From contig CACZKE010000004.1 of the NCBI GenBank assembly GCA_902781705.1, forward strand, positions 62,001 to 126,000: 64,000 nt of DNA, written 5' to 3'. Both the position numbers and the translations under genes were made by a program. Source of the DNA: an uncultured Bacteroidia bacterium (GTDB lineage: Bacteria > Bacteroidota > Bacteroidia > Bacteroidales > UBA932). Within the stretch, counting starts at the first letter, position 1. Every line of letters starts with the position of its first letter. The notes below the pieces were generated by a model, which was not told where the DNA came from, did no database searches, and saw only the letters and a program-made list of their open reading frames with translations. This document shows, piece after piece, positions 61,364 to 64,000 of this stretch.

Positions 61364-63010
61364 ATGTCTGATTATCCGCACTACCTGCAGAGGCTTCAGG
61401 ATGCCACCCGGAAGTACTGGGACAAACCTGCCCTGAACACCATCGGCGGCGAGAGCCTGACCTACGCGCAGATGGCTACGTCTATCGCGCGTTTCCACAT
61501 CATCTTCGAGAAAGCCGGCTTCAAGAAAGGGGATAAGATCGCCCTCAACGCCCGTAACGGCGCCCGCTGGGGTTTCGCCTACATGGCCGTCAATACATAT
61601 GAAACCGTGATCGTCCCGATCCTCGCGGACTTCACCCCCGACAGCGTGATGGGCTTGGTGAACCATTCGGACAGCATCGCCCTGTTCACGAACAAGGACA
61701 AGTGGGCGAAGATGGATCCGGAAAGGATGCCCGCCCTGAAGGTGGTCTTCGACGTGGACACCTGGGACATGCTCCTGTGCCGCGACGAGAAGATCTCCGA
61801 CGCCGTCGCGCACTGGGACGAACTCTTCGCCGAGAAATATCCGAACGGTTTCGGCCCGGACGACGTCCACTTCCCGACCGACAACTGGGACGACCTTTCC
61901 ACGATCAACTATACCTCCGGTTCCACGGGCGATCCGAAGGGTGTCATGCTTACCTACCGGAACTTCTGCGCCATCGTGGACTACAGCCAGCGCCATGTCC
62001 CCGCCGGTGACAAGATGGTCTCCATGCTTCCGATGGCCCACATGTACGGCCTCGTGATCGAGTTCATCTATCCGCTGTGCAACGGCACGTCCATTTACTG
62101 GCTGGGCAAGGCGCCGACCCCGGCGACCCTCATGAAGGCCTTCGCCGAGGTGAAGCCGTACCTGCTGGTCACGGTCCCGCTGGTGATGGAGAAGATCTAC
62201 AAGTCCAAGATCAAGCCGATGCTGGATAAGCCCGTCATCAAGTTCGCCTTGAAGATTCCGGGCCTGAACAGCATCATCTACAAGAAGATCCGCGAAGGGC
62301 TTCTCGCCGCTTTCGGCGGCAATGTGCAGGAGTTCATCATGGGCGGCGCCGCCCTGAACCCCGAGGTGGAGCGCGTGTTCAAGAAGATCAAGTTCCCGTA
62401 CCTTGTGGGCTACGGCATGACCGAGGCCTGCCCGCTGCTCGCCTATGAGCACTGGACCAAGTATGTGGCCGGTTCCTGCGGCAAGGCCGTGGACTGCGCC
62501 GAGGTCCGCATCGACTCCGACGACCCGCAGCACGTGGTGGGCGAGATCCAGACCCGCGGCGAGAACATCATGATCGGCTATTACAAGAACCCGGAGGCCA
62601 CGGCCAACGCCTTCACCGAGGACGGCTGGCTCCGTACCGGTGACCTGGGCATCATGGATGCCGAAGGCAACATCTTCATCCGCGGCCGTTCCAAGAACAT
62701 GATCCTGGGCCCTTCCGGCCAGAACATCTATCCGGAGGAACTCGAGGCGGTGGTGAACAACCAGCCGTTCGTGCTGGAGTCCGTCGTCGTGGACCGTGGC
62801 GGCAAACTCGTCGCCCTCGTCTTCCTGGATGAGCAGGCCATCGCGACCTCCCTCCTGGACCACGAGGCCAAGGCCGAGATTCCGGAGAAGATCCGCCTGG
62901 GATCCAACCGCCAACTTCCGGCCTACAGCCAGATCGCGAAGGTGGAACTCATGGACAAGCCCTTCGAGAAGACCCCGAAGATGAGTATCCGCCGTTTCCT
63001 GTACAAGTAA
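61364..63010 (+). CDS. Long-chain acyl-CoA synthetase (AMP-binding enzyme)
   Basis: The 548-residue adenylate-forming enzyme activates a fatty acid to acyl-CoA or a related thioester. The P-loop-like motif is INYTSGSTGDPKGVMLTYRN, then GYGMTEACPLLAYE, the hinge region WLRTGDLGIMDAEGNIFIRGRSKNMI and a C-terminal lysine in KTPKMSIRRFLYK. Length is a little short for FadD (about 560-600) but complete. The preferred chain length cannot be read. It has its own promoter; a small outer-membrane protein gene follows 64 bp downstream. Confidence 0.92.
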   Translation: MSDYPHYLQRLQDATRKYWDKPALNTIGGESLTYAQMATSIARFHIIFEKAGFKKGDKIALNARNGARWGFAYMAVNTYETVIVPILADFTPDSVMGLVNHSDSIALFTNKDKWAKMDPERMPALKVVFDVDTWDMLLCRDEKISDAVAHWDELFAEKYPNGFGPDDVHFPTDNWDDLSTINYTSGSTGDPKGVMLTYRNFCAIVDYSQRHVPAGDKMVSMLPMAHMYGLVIEFIYPLCNGTSIYWLGKAPTPATLMKAFAEVKPYLLVTVPLVMEKIYKSKIKPMLDKPVIKFALKIPGLNSIIYKKIREGLLAAFGGNVQEFIMGGAALNPEVERVFKKIKFPYLVGYGMTEACPLLAYEHWTKYVAGSCGKAVDCAEVRIDSDDPQHVVGEIQTRGENIMIGYYKNPEATANAFTEDGWLRTGDLGIMDAEGNIFIRGRSKNMILGPSGQNIYPEELEAVVNNQPFVLESVVVDRGGKLVALVFLDEQAIATSLLDHEAKAEIPEKIRLGSNRQLPAYSQIAKVELMDKPFEKTPKMSIRRFLYK

Positions 63011-63074
63011 TTTTCCTGGGGACCGGATGCAAGAATCCGGTCCTTTCCGTATTTCAGTTGTAAAGTTGACAACC

Positions 63075-63683
63075 ATGAAGAGATTCCTTTTGATCCTTTC
63101 CCTGCTCCTTTGCGTCCAGGTGACATTCGCCCAGCGGGGCCGTCGCGACTGGAAACCCCAGACGGAGATTTCCCTTTCCTATTCGGCATATCCGCGCATG
63201 GCGGCGGAAGAGTTCCGGAGCGGACATTACGAGGAGATTTTCGGCAGCAGTTTCGATTCCCAGCAAAGACACGTGGACCAGATCCACAGCACCGGCCTCA
63301 TTACCGGCGAAGTGGCTTTCAGGCTGAAAAAGTGGTTCACCGTGGGCGTGCAGGTCGCCGGTGCCTCTTTCTGGGCCGATGCCAGTAATACCGGGGACCG
63401 GATTTCCGGGACGGCGGTCTATCTGCTTCCGAACGTGCGTTTCACCTACATCCGTTCCGACATTTTCGACATGTACTCCGGTATCGGCGCCGGGCTCGTG
63501 ATGCAGAGCGGTTTTTCCGATCGGAAGAGTGACTTTGCCGGCCTGGGCGGTGTGGACATGGACGGAGCCATCCAGGTCGTCCCCGTTGGCTTCCATCTGG
63601 GCCGGGACCTGTACGCGCTCGGCGAAGTCTCCCTGGGGACGATGAACCTGGGTCTCCGCCTGGGCCTGGGGTACCGCTTCTAG
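63075..63683 (+). CDS. Small outer membrane beta-barrel protein
   Basis: I do not recognise the family. The 202-residue protein has a signal peptide (MKRFLLILSLLLCVQVTFAQ) and short amphipathic strands, including WFTVGVQVAGASFWAD, AVYLLPNVRFTYIRSD, MYSGIGAGLVMQSGF and a final LGLRLGLGYRF with terminal Phe. That suggests an 8-strand barrel of the OmpW/OmpX-like size class. It is on the same strand as the acyl-CoA synthetase and ends before a clear terminator. The frame opens earlier but ATG 63075 gives the signal peptide. Confidence 0.78.
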   Translation: MKRFLLILSLLLCVQVTFAQRGRRDWKPQTEISLSYSAYPRMAAEEFRSGHYEEIFGSSFDSQQRHVDQIHSTGLITGEVAFRLKKWFTVGVQVAGASFWADASNTGDRISGTAVYLLPNVRFTYIRSDIFDMYSGIGAGLVMQSGFSDRKSDFAGLGGVDMDGAIQVVPVGFHLGRDLYALGEVSLGTMNLGLRLGLGYRF

Positions 63684-63733
63684 TGACATTTTGTCAGTCC
63701 TCCCCGGACTGGCTTGCAATTTGAGTATTTGAG

Positions 63734-63763
63734 ACCGGTTGCCCGAAAGGCAGTCGGTTTTTT
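63734..63763 (+). terminator. Terminator before htpG
   Basis: ACCG (63734-63737) pairs with CGGT (63755-63758) around an inner GCC/GGC stem, followed by TTTTTT. Another short stem (CAGTCC/GGACTG) lies at 63695-63711. Confidence 0.7.
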
Positions 63764-63767
63764 CGCT

Positions 63768-63816
63768 TGTCATTTCGAGCATCCTGCCTGTCATTTCGAG
63801 CGAAGTCGAGAAATCT
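63768..63816 (+). repeat. Dispersed leader repeat (TCATTTCGAGCG type) before htpG, with partial duplicate
   Basis: The full copy at 63787-63816 begins CCTGTCATTTCGAGCGAAG and ends GAGAAATCT, forming a TTTCGA/TCGAGAAA hairpin. A truncated copy TGTCATTTCGAGC lies at 63768-63780. The full copy is followed by TAAAAAACG and then the htpG start 14 bp beyond, the same layout as the related copy before glpF. Confidence 0.75.
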
Positions 63817-63830
63817 AAAAAACGTTATAT

Positions 63831-64000
63831 ATGGCAAACAAAGGACAGATCGGTGTAACCACCGAGAACATTTTTCCGGTAATCAAGCAGTTCCTGTATT
63901 CCGACCATGAGATTTTCCTCCGCGAACTCGTTGCGAACGCGGTCGATGCGACCCAGAAACTCAAGGCCCTGGCCGCTTCCGGCGACCTGAAGGAGGAGCT
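63831..64000 (+). CDS. htpG: Molecular chaperone HtpG (Hsp90), 5' part only
   Basis: The first 56 codons are visible before the window ends. MANKGQIGVTTENIFPVIKQFLYSDHEIFLRELVANAVDATQKL is the N-terminal ATP-binding helix region of Hsp90, where E-L-V-A-N-A-V-D-A corresponds to the conserved ELISNAxDA with the catalytic Glu and Asn. It is an ATP-dependent cytosolic chaperone. The start follows a dispersed repeat that supplies its leader, and a terminator separates it from the upstream gene. Confidence 0.95.
   Translation, partial: MANKGQIGVTTENIFPVIKQFLYSDHEIFLRELVANAVDATQKLKALAASGDLKEE

Overview
The window is a chromosomal segment of a GC-rich member of the Bacteroidetes, most likely order Bacteroidales. 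The evidence is the repeated promoter pattern TTTG/TTG-N18-20-TAnnTTTG (the Bacteroidetes primary sigma factor consensus), the phylum-typical small RpoZ, DUF4837 lipoprotein and OmpH/BamA cluster, and tRNA genes of which two of three lack an encoded CCA. No species can be assigned from sequence reading alone. Almost all of it is housekeeping DNA; the accessory signals are a transposase with a periodic repeat system, a structured-repeat intergenic region, and several proteins that keep a family fold but have lost key residues.

Layout. 1-6.7 kb (+): end of a SPOR protein, rpoN, a Y1/IS200-like transposase flanked on both sides by palindromic arrays with an exact 50-bp period, miaB, then glycerol kinase and glycerol facilitator. 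6.9-21.3 kb (-): upp, radC, a pyruvate carboxylase-B/oxaloacetate decarboxylase-like protein, an esterase, a flavin reductase, tRNA-His, a lipoprotein, a cysteine-free Fur-family regulator with a 19-bp palindromic operator, recN, rpoZ, bamD, trxB, a LysM/periplasmic-binding protein, a glycosyltransferase, an OmpH lipoprotein and pdxJ. 21.4-26.3 kb (+): nadK, uppS, bamA, ompH. 26.4-27.7 kb (-): gdhA. 27.9-34.1 kb (+): an unknown protein, then an apparent operon of an M49-like lipoprotein without zinc ligands, a DASS-type anion symporter and two outer-membrane barrels.

34.15-34.69 kb is the only gap over 300 bp. It holds two hairpin modules in inverted orientation. 34.7-38.2 kb (-): LysM/M23 peptidase, phosphohexomutase, def, ruvX. 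38.2-51.3 kb (+): an M23-fold protein with an altered zinc site, dxr, rseP, a DUF4837 lipoprotein, tRNA-Glu, rpsT, tRNA-Pro, corA, rpsA, rnz, a GH73/LysM glucosaminidase, mltG and a long RelA/SpoT protein. 51.3-53.6 kb (-): uvrB. 53.7-54.9 kb (+): an abundant-type OmpA porin. 55.0-60.3 kb (-): an outer-membrane barrel followed by the polyamine ABC operon potABCD. 60.4-61.3 kb (-): HAD hydrolase. 61.4-64 kb (+): acyl-CoA synthetase, a small outer-membrane protein and the start of htpG.

Together the genes cover envelope building (bamA, bamD, two ompH, uppS, dxr, rseP, mltG, GH73, M23), translation (rpsA, rpsT, def, miaB, three tRNAs), stress and repair (recN, radC, ruvX, uvrB, relA, trxB, htpG) and uptake of glycerol, anions, Mg2+ and polyamines. 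The best candidate for something undescribed is the 50-bp-phased TTGTG-N17-CACA palindrome system: three units on each side of the transposase and two more units, in identical phase, 4 kb away.
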